Shown piece after piece: positions 24,301 to 31,269 of a stretch of 39,680 bases of DNA. Positions within the stretch are counted from its first letter, which is position 1. Each line of letters starts with the position of its first letter. The position numbers and the translations under genes are program-made. A model generated the notes under the pieces. It saw nothing but the letters and a program-made list of their open reading frames with translations, was not told where the DNA came from and made no database searches. This DNA is from Welwitschia mirabilis. Lineage: Eukaryota; Gnetophyta; Gnetopsida; Welwitschiales. The stretch lies in NCBI GenBank assembly GCA_051453625.1, contig JBOZIK010000001.1, positions 20,040,684 through 20,080,363 of the forward strand. The letters run 5' to 3'.

Positions 24301-25189
24301 CAAGGCAGCATCTGTAAGAATTTCATGGCAGTTTTCACGTATTCTACCAATCCTTGTAGCATCTTCAGTTAGTGGAATATCCTGTCACAGTCAAAATTTA
24401 AGACCCCAACTGTGAAAGAGTACAATGCTAAAATTATCCTAACATCCATTTACAAGATGGATATGATGCAGTGTCAGTGTATCAAAATAGCAGGCAATAT
24501 ACAAACCTTTGCAACAACCTGAACAAGGTCTTTTGCCAGGATCATGAATGTCTTAATATGAGCCTTCTGTAGGTTATCCTTGTAATTATCTTTTCTATCT
24601 CCCTGCACGCCATCTTTGATTAGGCGGGCCATCTTTAAAACAATGCCTGTGGAAACATGGGCACAACATTATGCCTGAATTGAAATCAAAAATTGAGCTA
24701 ACATAAAGTCTAGGGAAGAAACAGTCAGTGAAACACTAAGGCTCTTGAAAATATTATACCCAGAAAATCAAAAATTAAATGTTAAAAAGATGTGAAATGG
24801 ATGACAGAATACAAACCATAATCTTTATCAATATTGGCTGTATGAAATATTCCAGAGTAGATAGATCCATTTTTCACATGGACTTCCACAGGCTGGCCAA
24901 TCAGAAGCATTGTTAAAAAGAGCAAACGGTTATTTGAAATCCTTTCCTCAGATCTGCCTTTATTCCTGCCGAAGGAGTCTTCCAATGAAAGCCCAACATT
25001 ATCAGCCGGACTAATATTCTCTGCATTGAAATGGTAATTGGCCAAATTGATGGAAACACCTGAACCTGACCTCAAAGAGCAGCCTATCTTATCAGACCGT
25101 GCATTTATATCTTTTTCAGATCGACGACGAATGGAACTGGGGCCATTAGCAGCAAGAGCCTTATATTGCATTGATTGCTTTTGATTCAT
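1332..25189 (-). CDS. Ataxin-2-like protein (plant CID3/CID4 type), 11 coding exons seen, 3' end missing
   Basis: Joined exons: 25189-24817, 24646-24507, 24381-24191, 23390-23213, 23020-22802, 15841-15714, 15607-15505, 14900-14676, 14518-14183, 1644-1543, 1385-1332. Phases match at every junction and give 683 codons without a stop. Domains in order: Lsm/Sm-like (about residues 85-145, with NRLLFLTMLLIGQPVEVHV and GIVLKMARLIKDG), LsmAD (about 220-295, with RYWDQFETNKSLFG and ASQIAREIEEEA), a low-complexity acidic/serine-rich region, PAM2 (LNPNAKCYTP), and a Pro/Gln/Val-rich tail. In this family PAM2 binds the MLLE domain of poly(A)-binding protein, and the protein acts in cytoplasmic mRNA turnover and stress granules. 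The ATG is chosen because an in-frame TGA lies just upstream and it opens the Lsm exon. No terminal exon or stop was found, so the gene probably runs past position 1. The family call is firm; CID3 versus CID4 is not resolved. Confidence 0.9.
1543..1644 (-). CDS. Ataxin-2-like exon 10
   Basis: 102 bp, phase 0, acceptor TTTTGCAG|ATTATT after a good pyrimidine tract, donor ACTG|GTGGGA. It encodes IIGNSFVTQTPVRHASHA through QAPGYLHPSNQL, low-complexity sequence suited to an ataxin-2 C-terminal region. A donor 11 bases upstream (CCAA|GTAACC) exists but would break phase with exon 11. Confidence 0.68.
2782..3565. other. Sequence gap (784 N)
   Basis: Run of N inside the 12.5-kb intron. Open frames across it contain only unknown residues. 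Confidence 1.
4651..5555. other. Sequence gap (905 N)
   Basis: Gap inside the gypsy 3' LTR with nearly identical sequence on both sides; its true size may be near zero. Confidence 1.
5611..5648. repeat. (GA)n microsatellite in the 3' LTR
   Basis: About nineteen AG units. The counterpart in the 5' LTR is at 12359-12392. Confidence 0.95.
5846..5893. repeat. 24-bp tandem duplication in the 3' LTR
   Basis: The unit containing ACTTACATTGAGTGGTGG occurs twice back to back. The homologous place in the other LTR (about 12590-12615) has one copy. Confidence 0.85.
6448..8269 (-). other. 3' untranslated part of the gypsy element, no gene recognised
   Basis: Between the integrase relic and the 3' LTR. 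It carries a nested TRIM (6914-7224). Short open frames (for example 7383-7598 on the minus strand, 7644-7844 and 7863-8072 on the plus strand) show no family resemblance I can name. Confidence 0.5.
6914..7224 (-). mobile_element. TRIM element copy B (nested in the gypsy element)
   Basis: Complete terminal-repeat retrotransposon in miniature, 311 bp, minus strand. LTRs at 6914-7019 and 7119-7224 (106 bp each) begin TGTTGG and end CCAACA when read in element orientation. The primer site is GCTCTAATACCA at 7105-7116, the complement of TGGTATYAGAGC. A perfect 5-bp target duplication, GATAG, sits at 6909-6913 and 7225-7229. It has no coding capacity, so movement would rely on proteins from another retrotransposon. 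Confidence 0.92.
8270..8770 (-). pseudogene. Gypsy integrase, C-terminal part
   Basis: Stop-broken frames read GFCPYERLDGKFYVC (family pattern G-M-S-P-Y-x-x-V-Y-G-K), then KYYHNEHIQSKHFELDQLVI (H-D-x-x-I-x-x-R-x-F-x-x-G-D-x-V) and QPNGSICIQD with HINRQLLKLYF. These are the end of a gypsy integrase; the zinc-binding domain and DDE core are missing. Confidence 0.65.
8790..9015 (-). pseudogene. Gypsy reverse transcriptase, N-terminal stub
   Basis: KDLPPHMKYIFIHKNPQRP, IISSTLSQHEEARVIDVL and KLQAFAWTHIEF match the start of the Athila/Tat RT region (L-P-x-H-L-x-Y ... I-x-W-x-I). Sequence then passes within about 70 bp into integrase C-terminal homology, so the catalytic palm with YxDD is absent. 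Confidence 0.72.
9390..9972 (-). pseudogene. Gypsy Gag-Pro junction and aspartic protease, altered active site
   Basis: Two overlapping frames. The first (9972-9691) has WKNLQESKQYANVWRDLV, the pre-protease region. The second (9758-9390) has the protease: CLIDLGVNVNVMPLHIAKHL, ILELVDTS, and PLILGRAFCAT. The catalytic loop usually reads D-x-G-A-S in this lineage; here it is DLGVN, so Ala-Ser is lost. With the frame break this protease is unlikely to work. Confidence 0.78.
10210..10405. repeat. 98-bp tandem duplication in the gag region
   Basis: Two copies starting at 10210 and 10308 share GTTGATCACAAAGGAT, CTCCATGTTTT, GGTTTCTTGATTTT and CTTCACCAGGTTTTCT. Because 98 is not a multiple of three, the duplication shifts the reading frame of gag. 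Confidence 0.85.
10400..10853 (-). pseudogene. Gypsy gag C-terminus with CCHC zinc knuckle broken by a stop
   Basis: Minus strand reads CCLCEENGHIIE, a TAA stop, then C, which is C-x2-C-x4-H-x4-C with the stop in the last spacer. Downstream NFPNNPLRLPYNNSTPYYSR resembles the Asn/Tyr/Pro-rich Gag tail of Athila/Tat elements. Several in-frame stops are present. Confidence 0.7.
11130..11426 (-). pseudogene. Gypsy gag (Retrotrans_gag capsid) fragment
   Basis: A 98-residue open segment matching the plant gypsy capsid domain: NLFIYPVFCGHDHEDAYSHL, then LPLTRREKAKIWFNSL and SWDDMCTTFLGRY. These correspond to the family's pattern of a G-x-x-x-E-D-P-Y-x-H-L region followed by A-x-x-W-L-x-S-L. Frame breaks follow toward the zinc knuckle, so no complete Gag can be made. 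Confidence 0.8.
11852..12060. repeat. 73-bp tandem repeat, about 2.7 copies, in the gypsy leader
   Basis: Units beginning GGTGTAGGAG start at 11852, 11926 and 11998 (steps of 74 and 72). They share ACACAAGGCCTCAAATCAC. The repeat lies between the primer site and gag on the element's coding strand. Confidence 0.85.
12250..12266 (-). promoter_or_regulatory. Primer-binding site, tRNA-Asp type, degenerate
   Basis: Minus-strand TGGAGCTGTTGTCGGGG lies three bases past the LTR end. It differs at three positions from TGGCGCCGTTGCCGGGG, the complement of the plant tRNA-Asp 3' end used by Athila/Tat-like elements. Two of the three changes are C-to-T at CpG sites, which fits methylation decay. Confidence 0.75.
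12270..13144 (-). repeat. 5' LTR of the gypsy element
   Basis: 875 bp. On the plus strand it begins TGTTGATGG and ends TCTATCA, so on the minus strand it is bounded by TG and CA. It aligns along its length with the copy at about 4560-6447, including a shared (GA)n tract at 12359-12392. It would hold the element's promoter; none was pinpointed. Confidence 0.85.
12359..12392. repeat. (GA)n microsatellite in the 5' LTR
   Basis: About seventeen GA units at the position homologous to 5611-5648, so the tract existed in the element when it inserted. Confidence 0.95.
14183..14518 (-). CDS. Ataxin-2-like exon 9, PAM2 motif and Pro/Gln/Val-rich region
   Basis: 336 bp, 112 codons, acceptor CTATAG|GAATTC. 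It opens with EFKLNPNAKCYTP, a PAM2 motif (L-N-x-x-A-x-x-aromatic-x-P) with Tyr where Phe is commoner. It continues with a proline-, valine- and glutamine-rich region ending KISHPGNQ. The apparent donor is CAG|GCATGT, a GC donor, which is the solution that keeps phase 0 into the next exon. Confidence 0.85.
14676..14900 (-). CDS. Ataxin-2-like exon 8, ends with first LNPNAK copy
   Basis: 225 bp, phase 0 at both ends, acceptor TCTAG|CTGTCC, donor AAAG|GTAACA. It is a serine/glutamate-rich region ending SSSKKSLLNPNAK. The acceptor is the only nearby AG that keeps phase with exon 7. A nearer AG at 14886-14885 would put the frame off by two bases. Confidence 0.82.
15346..15355. other. Sequence gap (10 N)
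   Basis: Ten N inside the intron between exons 7 and 8 of the ataxin-2-like gene. Confidence 1.
15505..15607 (-). CDS. Ataxin-2-like exon 7
   Basis: 103 bp, acceptor TTACAG|GGATTT, donor TGCA|GTACGT, phase 2 in and phase 0 out. It encodes a serine-rich linker (DLSNLNLYENVKDGSSEKH). It sits 106 bp beyond exon 6. Confidence 0.75.
15714..15841 (-). CDS. Ataxin-2-like exon 6
   Basis: 128 bp, acceptor AATAG|GTGGAA, donor AAAAA|GTAAGT (strong), phase 0 in and phase 2 out. It encodes a hydrophilic linker with VEAPSYKQLPEEN and NGLSYNSEDVKK. The match is by splice sites and frame; the linker itself is poorly conserved in the family. Confidence 0.75.
16240..16604 (+). repeat. Copia LTR, diverged, 5' side
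   Basis: About 365 bp, TGTC...TACA. It contains ATCAAATCTTCC near the start and GATTTTCCATGTAAATC near the end, features shared with the other copia LTRs here. It is followed after AC by the primer site. Confidence 0.5.
16607..16618 (+). promoter_or_regulatory. Primer-binding site, initiator tRNA-Met type, mutated
   Basis: TGGTATCAAAAC versus the usual TGGTATCAGAGC, two or more changes. The same AC spacer precedes the site at 32658. Confidence 0.6.
16808..17037 (+). pseudogene. Copia Gag fragment (UBN2-type)
   Basis: Reads M-K-stop-EDWTNMQEKAPSHIHPSLS, then VLWEKLNTRFDKAAALNTSN and EKMKEAKDLVIHP. This matches the plant copia Gag pattern (W-x-x-L-x-x-A-x-x-x-I-x-x-x-L, then LWEKLxxxY). A stop codon near the beginning and one after HPM make it a relic. 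Confidence 0.75.
17800..18161 (+). repeat. Copia LTR, same family as 26935-27291 and 35495-35870
   Basis: Shares GAAGCC, TTTTAACATTGA, TGTAATGTTGTAAAAG, CCATGGTTTTTCC and TCTTTTGCT in the same order as the reverse complement of 35495-35870. Boundaries are approximate. Confidence 0.65.
18760..18900. repeat. Subterminal GGCGAYWAGTCGCC dyads of the hAT left end
   Basis: GGCGACTAGTCGCC at 18786-18799 is a perfect 14-bp palindrome; CGGCGATTAGTCGCCG at 18855-18870 and GGCGACAAATCGCC at 18882-18895 are near-perfect. Related CGACTAGTC and GCCGAC motifs lie at the other end, about 22210-22300. In hAT elements such subterminal motifs are usually transposase-binding sites. Confidence 0.75.
19095..19230. 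repeat. Minisatellite of GAGCACAGCAGACGAA-type units
   Basis: Roughly eight irregular units of about 15 bp around the core GCACAGCAGACG, partly interleaved with CACCTACGGGAG. It is GC-rich next to AT-rich surroundings. It gives cysteine- and leucine-rich open frames on the minus strand that are not genes. Confidence 0.7.
19300..20171. other. hAT interior, no gene recognised
   Basis: AT-rich sequence between the minisatellite and the gap. It has a T-run at 19920-19937 and no open frame resembling a known family. It may be transposase leader or intron. Confidence 0.4.
20172..21032. other. Sequence gap (861 N)
   Basis: Gap in the hAT element, immediately upstream of transposase sequence; it probably hides the BED-type zinc finger exon. 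Confidence 1.
21033..21970 (+). pseudogene. hAT transposase (DUF659 family), partial
   Basis: Begins at the gap edge with PGHDVVPCPNLPSISVMEEM, the segment just after a BED zinc finger. An in-frame TGA at 21388-21390 interrupts it, and a +1 frame change near 21505 is needed to continue. The DUF659 core follows: LHNFGIHRACHYNF, GCSILTNGWSDRRDRNLINF, SETMFLKSIDASD, then VVQ. A 105-bp intron (21845-21949, GT...AG) joins VVQ to VVTDNGS, which runs into the next gap. The C-terminal dimerisation domain is not seen. It is probably inactive; both breaks could in principle be assembly errors. Confidence 0.82.
21971..22070. other. Sequence gap (100 N)
   Basis: Round-number gap right after VTDNGS of the transposase; the true length is probably unknown. 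Confidence 1.
22802..23020 (-). CDS. Ataxin-2-like exon 5, end of LsmAD and acidic segment
   Basis: 219 bp, phase 0 at both ends, acceptor GATAG|GAAAGG, donor AGTG|GTATGC. It encodes ERGICFGNGPDQYDEESRFS and an acidic stretch with DDYNEQTFGSDST; similar acidic sequence follows LsmAD in plant ataxin-2 proteins as I recall them. It is followed by the 7-kb intron. Confidence 0.88.
23021..23212 (-). other. GC-AG intron between exons 4 and 5
   Basis: 192-bp intron with donor GAG|GCAAGT and acceptor GATAG|G. The frame and the LsmAD sequence on both sides fix the junction (HLAE then ERGI). Confidence 0.85.
23213..23390 (-). CDS. Ataxin-2-like exon 4, LsmAD domain core
   Basis: 178 bp, acceptor TGCAG|ATACTGG, phase 2 in and phase 0 out. 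It encodes YWDQFETNKSLFGIESTFDE and ELKASQIAREIEEEACGNFH, the hallmark LsmAD segments. The donor is GAG|GCAAGT: GC replaces GT in an otherwise perfect donor context. Confidence 0.92.
24191..24381 (-). CDS. Ataxin-2-like exon 3, linker and start of LsmAD
   Basis: Acceptor GACAG|GATATT and donor ACAG|GTGATT, 191 bp, phase 0 in and phase 2 out. It encodes DIPLTEDATRIGRIRENC, an acidic WTPDKDIPEDLDLE stretch and NTFQNTRNR, the usual lead-in to LsmAD. Confidence 0.9.
24507..24646 (-). CDS. Ataxin-2-like exon 2, second half of the Lsm domain
   Basis: Acceptor CACAG|GC and donor AAAG|GTTTGT, 140 bp, phase 1 in and phase 0 out. It encodes IVLKMARLIKDGVQGDRKDN and then a helix ending LAKDLVQVVAK. The split glycine codon completes DYG-I, as expected inside an ataxin-2 Lsm fold. 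Confidence 0.9.
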
Positions 25190-25219
25190 GACTTTGTATC
25201 AGAAAGCTAAGAGCGGTAT
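24817..25219 (-). CDS. Ataxin-2-like exon 1 (coding) with short 5' UTR and first half of the Lsm domain
   Basis: Coding part is 25189-24817. The exon probably begins at 25219, after a pyrimidine-rich acceptor (ttccccctgcag) on the minus strand, which implies an intron in the 5' UTR. The N-terminus is basic and serine-rich, followed by the Lsm strand region ending HTANIDKDYG. The donor is TATG|GTTTGT, phase 1. Any upstream non-coding exon was not located. Confidence 0.88.
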
Positions 25220-26324
25220 CTGCAGGGGGAACAATGATTTGCTTTCCAAATAATTAAAGTAGCAAAGGCTGGACTAAAAAGCCATCAAATATCAAAAGAA
25301 CAAGAAAATTGAATCAGCTTGCAATGTCAAACAAAGATCGAGAGATTCCACACACCTAAGTAAGTGGAGACAAAGACATATAGCACAGTGATGAACTGAG
25401 TGATTGCTTACAATGACTCCAAACAAGTTTGACTTATTGCAAAAGTTAAGTAGAATACAAAAGGAAAATGATCAACATAAACAAAATCTCTAGGAGATGC
25501 AATGACTGAAAAACAAATCTCTATACATTTTCTTTCAAGAGATGTTTCACAAAAATTAGTCACTGAAACTACCAATACAGCATTTATAGAAATTACAGAA
25601 AGCATTGTTCATTAGGCAGCAGTACCTTTAAAGCAAATTCAAAATAACGCCTCAATTATTCCCAAAAACTGGAAACAAGAGCCAAATGAGCTATGAGTTT
25701 TGAACAACACTACTTAAAACATAAGATATCAAGTCATGAGAAATATAAAAAAAAGTAAAAATATTTCAAGTGTGGAATGAATAATTAAAAACAAATGACA
25801 AGATGTAATGCATCACAAATTCCAAACTAGACTAAGGGGTGCTTATTGTAAGCAGTTCAAAGCTCTTGTGTCAACAGCCTCAACAGAAACAACCAAAGCT
25901 ACATACAACCTTCATAGGCTAAGTGATACCCAAACCATAAATCTAGGGTCTTAAACAGATAAGAAACCATGATGGCATTTTACAAAATAGCACCACTGTT
26001 GTCATTAATCACCAAATCCCATCAGTTAAAACATCCAACTGAGATGATTCTATTAACTTAACAATCTTGTATAACAATATAAGGTACCAGTCGAAAAATA
26101 ATCAAAATTTACCCCAAAAAAAGGAAAAAGAAAACATAGATTTGGTTGCAGAATATGACAATGTAAGGAGTAATTAATACAAATCAAAAAGCATATGGCC
26201 AAGTAAATGAACATAAATCAGAACTGCATATCATCATCAAGAATGAAAAGGATATGAATATGTTATATTTTAAATGGAAACAATTAAAAGGAAAAACAGT
26301 TAACAAATTGACAGCTAAGAGTTG
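25220..26324 (-). other. Probable 5' UTR intron of the ataxin-2-like gene
   Basis: AT-rich, no gene. The acceptor at 25221-25220 implies an upstream non-coding exon that I could not locate. The promoter was not identified. Confidence 0.45.
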
Positions 26325-26639
26325 TGTTGGGTAAGCACTCCCCATGCCCAACCCGACAAGTGGGTAAAATATGATGGGTTCTAGTTTTCACCTAAGTCAT
26401 GGCATTTGGTGTGATGGTAAAGGGCCCAACAATTGGTATCAGAGCCATGGTTGTTGGCTGGTCTCGGGTTCAAGTCTCCCTAGTGGCTTCCCGGTTCATG
26501 TGAGCACTTGCAATGTGGATCAAGGGGGAAATTGTTGGGTATGCACTCCCCATGCCAACCCCGACAAGTGGGTAAAATATGATGGGTTTCCGTTTCCACT
26601 CAAGTCATGGCTTTTGGTGTGATGGTAAAGGGCCCAAGA
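26325..26639 (+). mobile_element. TRIM element copy A, complete
   Basis: 315 bp. LTRs at 26325-26431 and 26533-26639, 107 bp each, with about 11 differences. Primer site TGGTATCAGAGC at 26434-26445, purine tract AAGGGGGAAAT at 26522-26532 just before the 3' LTR. Perfect 5-bp target duplication AGTTG at 26320-26324 and 26640-26644. No coding capacity. It lies about 1.1 kb upstream of the ataxin-2-like start codon, possibly in its 5' UTR intron or promoter. Confidence 0.95.
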
Positions 26640-26934
26640 AGTTGAGCATTCAATATAAAAGTATGCACACATATAGAACCAAAGAACATACCCAATATAA
26701 GCATGTTTTAATGAATAACAATATAGCTTGGAATAAAACAAGCAACGTGATAGAAAGATGGGACTAATCCAAAGAGTAGATGTGCAAACGGATCTTCATG
26801 AATATAAATACTCATTGATTGAACTTTGGAAGCATAAGCCTTTGGCTGGCATCAATATCACACACATTTTTCGCCACACAGAATGTTGGTTTCATAATTT
26901 GCCAATAACACACATAAACATTTGTGTTTATATA

Positions 26935-27291
26935 TGTTAGGAAACACTGAACAAAATAGCAAAGAAAACTTAAGGAACATTTAACGAGGTTCAAAACCTC
27001 ATAAACAATGCAAAACTCTTTTATTAGAACAGCGAAAAGCCTCTTGTAATCTTTCTCAACCCATGCTTCCCTTTTATAAACTCATTTTAACGTTTCACTC
27101 TGCAAAAAATTAATTTAAAAAAATAAAACTTAACATTGACTCAACTCCCCACCCACATAAGTTACAAAATAACTTTTACAACATTATAACATTAAATACC
27201 ATTCAAGTCAATTAAAAAGAACATCAAAAAAGGGGAAGATTTGGATTCATATTCTGGTACATGAATTCAATGTAAATTTGCTATTCTAACA
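26935..27291 (-). repeat. Solo copia LTR, minus strand
   Basis: 357 bp, on the minus strand TGTTAGAATAG...CCTAACA. It shares the TTAACATT / GTAATGTTGTAAAAG-type block with 35495-35870 and 17800-18161. No matching target duplication (ATATA versus AACCT). Confidence 0.6.
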
Positions 27292-30200
27292 AACCTAGAA
27301 GTCCCAAGTTCCAACTTATAAAATACTATCATGTATATCAAGGACAAAAACAACTAGAAAATCAAAATTAATTTTTCAGAACATTATATTTAAAAATCTG
27401 TAAGTCTATAAATCTATTTAGGTCTAATATTGCAGCTCTGAAATCATAAAAAGAAATATAAAACCCTAGTCCTAAAACTTTTCTTTTATTTAAACTCTTA
27501 AACCTTGTTTAAAAAATTGATTTCTCATTTAAGAAAATCTTAAGTTAAGGGCAAGAGATCAAAGTAGATTCAGAAGATTTGTTGAATCTGAAGATACGTC
27601 TGCTAAAAATGCACAGAAGAAAATTTGTCCTTTTTCTGCTTTTAAGACTCACAACTAATTGCATATAATATGCACTTATTACCCTATCCTAGTTTATCAT
27701 AGGCGAACCAACCAAAAAAATAAAAAACAATTTGGTCCCAATTTGGATGAAATTGAATGCAGAATGTAGACTAATCACACGTCAGGTGATTAATCCTTAG
27801 GCAGGGCGATTAATAGTCAGTTTAGATATCTATGGTTGGTATTACAAGAAAAAGGGCCACCTTAAAGGAATTTTGGAAACACGAGGCAAGGAATAATCAG
27901 AGCAAGACAAGAAGCAGCTTTACACAGATCACTGAACTTTACATGTGATGGGAATGTCATACGTTCCAATATATTTGGAGGCTTTTGTCCAAATGCTCAA
28001 TTTAGGACATGTTTTGTCTTGAGGACATGATATCAAGTTAAAAGGGTATTTTTTTGATAGTGTTGTCTAAATGGATGATTATTGGACCTCTACAACTCAA
28101 ATATTTGAATGCTTGATCACTTAATTTGGCCAATGTGTGTGATGCCTTGAATTGGCAAAAGAACACTTATTGCTATATCATAACTTGATAAATATAGTTG
28201 CACAATTATGTTTGGCAATAGCAGATGTAAGATGGGTAGAGGTGTCATCACCCTTGCTAAAGGAACCAAGGATGCATCGTTTATGCATATATTCTATATT
28301 TATATTTATTTATTATAGTTCCTTATTAATTTTTTCTTTTTTCCTTTTATGGAAAAGGTTTATTCATGGAAAACCATATCACACTTAACAAGTCATTTGT
28401 CTACTTGACTAGATGAAAACCACGACGTATCCCTTGTTGACCTAGGAGTTGGTCATCAAATGTCTAAGTCTCATCTATGATCCATACCAAAGGCATTACC
28501 ACGTGCACCAATGGTGCTTGAAATACATTGGTAGAACCACAAGCCAACCCACACTTCATTAAAAAACTAAAGATCTTGAAGTTGACCACTTATAGACATG
28601 GGTCAAACCAAATATGCTATGCATCAACTTCCTTAAATAAAGATTATTGATCTCAGACATGCATCCAATTCCTTTTTTTCCTTTTCTTTTTGGCATTTAT
28701 TCTTTTTATATTAACTTTCAATACTAATTTCTAACATAGTACTAAAGTTGAATCATTCAGTAGAAAGAGAAAATAATGAAGAAATATCACCTAAAAAATG
28801 TTGAGTCTACCAAAGATTAACTTCTTCAATTATTTGCTTCAATAAAACAAGAACTTGTCCCAAAAAAAGAAGATCCAACTGGAAAAGAAGAAGAGAATGT
28901 TCAAGTAGTTCATGAAATCCCCATTAAGCAATCATATGGTATTGAACCAAATGATTAGTCTTTCACATATTTGAAATTTGAATATGAAAGGATTACAGTG
29001 AATAAAAAACTCAATGGTTGTTTTCTTAAGAGACATCATGCAACCATTGTAGATGAGGAAAGTATCAAAGAAAAGAAACCAGTTTGATGCAAGTTCATAG
29101 AATCACAAAACCACTACAGCCTCAAAATCCATCACATTAAGCACTCTTTTCTAATATGATAATCAGAAAGTTCCAAAAAAAAAAAGTCAAGCAAAAAAAG
29201 ACTTTATATGTTCTGAAATTGTGCCTAGGCAAGCAAAGGAAGACACTATTCCCATTATCCATGAAGGTATCAAAGTCAAAAAAAAAAAAAAAAGGTGTTA
29301 AGAAAAGAGCTATTAGATTCACTCAAGAGAGTGGCTTCAACCTTGTCTTATTTTGTTTCAGAGAGGTGGAGATAAGATATCAAGCCTTCCATATAAAATC
29401 TATATGTGGTAGTGCCACCTAATAAAAACCTTTAGATTCACTCCACTTTTCACGTAACCCATCTCTTTGAATCTCCATTATCACACTTACCATTGTGTCA
29501 TCTTTTTTGTTTCATCATAACCACCTCAATGGTTATTCTATAGTTACCATCTAATACCCTTTGTATTCATTTAATACAACTCCTGTTTTGAAGAGTTCAC
29601 ACTCCTATTATTAGTGGTGCACCAGCCACAATAGAACCGTATTTTTAATTCAGGGGGAACTTTCTATATTCTTCTATCGATACTAAACACTTGCAATATA
29701 ATCTTAACCATTACCTATAGAATTGCTTTTATCGAAAGCACATCCCTCGTGTGGATTTACAAGGTAATTACTATGCACCTAGACAACACTATCAATGATC
29801 TTTATCCATACTAGTCACAGGGACTTTCATTTGCCTCATCATACATTACGTACATACTCATAATTGTCTTTATTATTCTCCATTCTGATCCATTCAAATA
29901 TGCCAAGTTCTAGCTCAATCTTTAAAATTTATCATCATACCATTTTTTAAAAGAACACATTACCAACCATTACGTTTATTCGATACACCCTAACATATTT
30001 ATTCATCACAATACATCATATTTTATATGTGGCCCCACGCATTTCGTGATTAAATAAATAAAAGTTGTTACCTATAAAATATAAAGAACATAAAATAAGA
30101 TCACATTCGAACAATATGATAACTCCCATATTTCATCATCATCATACCATCTCAGAAAACATCATATTGTTCTAGCATCATGTGCCCTTTGTCTCCACAT

Positions 30201-30965
30201 GGTGTGCTCCTCACGTTATGCCATGCACTCCTCATTTCGTGTATGACCAGATATTCATCCATATCATGTATGAAATACACTAACATTGGCCATCCCATAT
30301 TGTTATGACATGAAGAAATTGATTGATTAAAAAATAGTTAGTTTATTAAAGAGAATATACTTAATGTTGTGCAACAACCATATGAAAAAGTCCTTTACCA
30401 AAATTATCATGAAAAGTCATGTCCCCAAGCAATAACACTTACAGAACTAAGTAGCTGCAAAAGTATCTTAAAAATGAAAAAGTAGAGAAATGTATCTTCT
30501 AGTATTGTTAACACATCACTTACAAGTGTCACTTAAGGAATAACCATCAAAACCAAAGGATGCTAGAAGTCCATGAAGAAGAATGAATACTTGACTGGAT
30601 ACCATAAAAAGTGAAGTATGAAGAGCTAGCTAAAGATCAAGATCAAAAAAGCATTAAGTGTTTGTTTAGAATGGAAACGAGGTGTTAGGAGTTAAACATG
30701 TGGATAATTTGACACAACAAAATGGTAAAAACAGCAACATAGAAAGAAAAAGAACACAACCAGTTAACCTGTCTCTGGCCCTCACCTACCCTACATGCAT
30801 GAGAACAATGCAAAGCTCTCATAGTTCTTCAAGAATACAAGGCACAGCCTATCTTGCTTCTGCAAGGTGTTACAAACATAGCAATGGTTGCAACACAAAA
30901 AACTCTCAAGCAAGCACCCAAGCCTTGTTTCTTTTCACATGTATTGGTCTAATTGTCTTTCCTTT
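27292..30965. other. Unassigned intergenic stretch
   Basis: About 3.7 kb, AT-rich. A plus-strand stretch at 28777-29150 reads as charged, protein-like pieces (for example VQVVHEIPIKQSYGIEPND, then a stop) and may be a decayed transposon gene, but I recognise no family. Elsewhere only homopolymer runs (for example A-run at 29278-29293). Confidence 0.4.
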
Positions 30966-30977
30966 GCGCTAATACCA

Positions 30978-31159
30978 TGTTGTATAGCTTGTAGTAGGGT
31001 TCAAATTCTGAGTTGACATCGACATGACTTCTAGTCACATATAAATAGCTATAAATGACTATTACATTACAAGGACTTGAATAGCCACTTTAGATGGAGA
31101 TTTAAAAATAAATGGAAACATAAAATCTAGAGAGAATATCTCGCTTTACTTTTTCAACA
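30978..31159 (-). repeat. Short copia LTR, 182 bp
   Basis: On the minus strand TGTTGAAAAAG...CTATACAACA. A purine-rich AAGAGGAAGAAT lies just upstream (polypurine tract position), following pol. A mutated primer site (minus TGGTATTAGCGC, 30966-30977) follows directly, so this LTR has 3'-LTR context on one side and 5'-LTR context on the other. Confidence 0.55.
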
Positions 31160-31269
31160 ATTCTTCCTCTTGAAGACAAATATACCCAACCTTCAATGAA
31201 ACACGAGACTCATCATTCCAAACAGCCATAGCTAATGTTACAACCATCACAAGCTTTCCTCCACCTCTG

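Noticed and set aside
26434-26445. tRNA gene
   Set aside because: TGGTATCAGAGC is the complement of the tRNA-iMet 3' end, used as a primer site; there is no cloverleaf around it, nor at 32658 or 37828.
26325-26639. Cassandra-type TRIM carrying 5S rRNA
   Set aside because: No 5S internal promoter or 5S-like sequence is visible in its LTRs.
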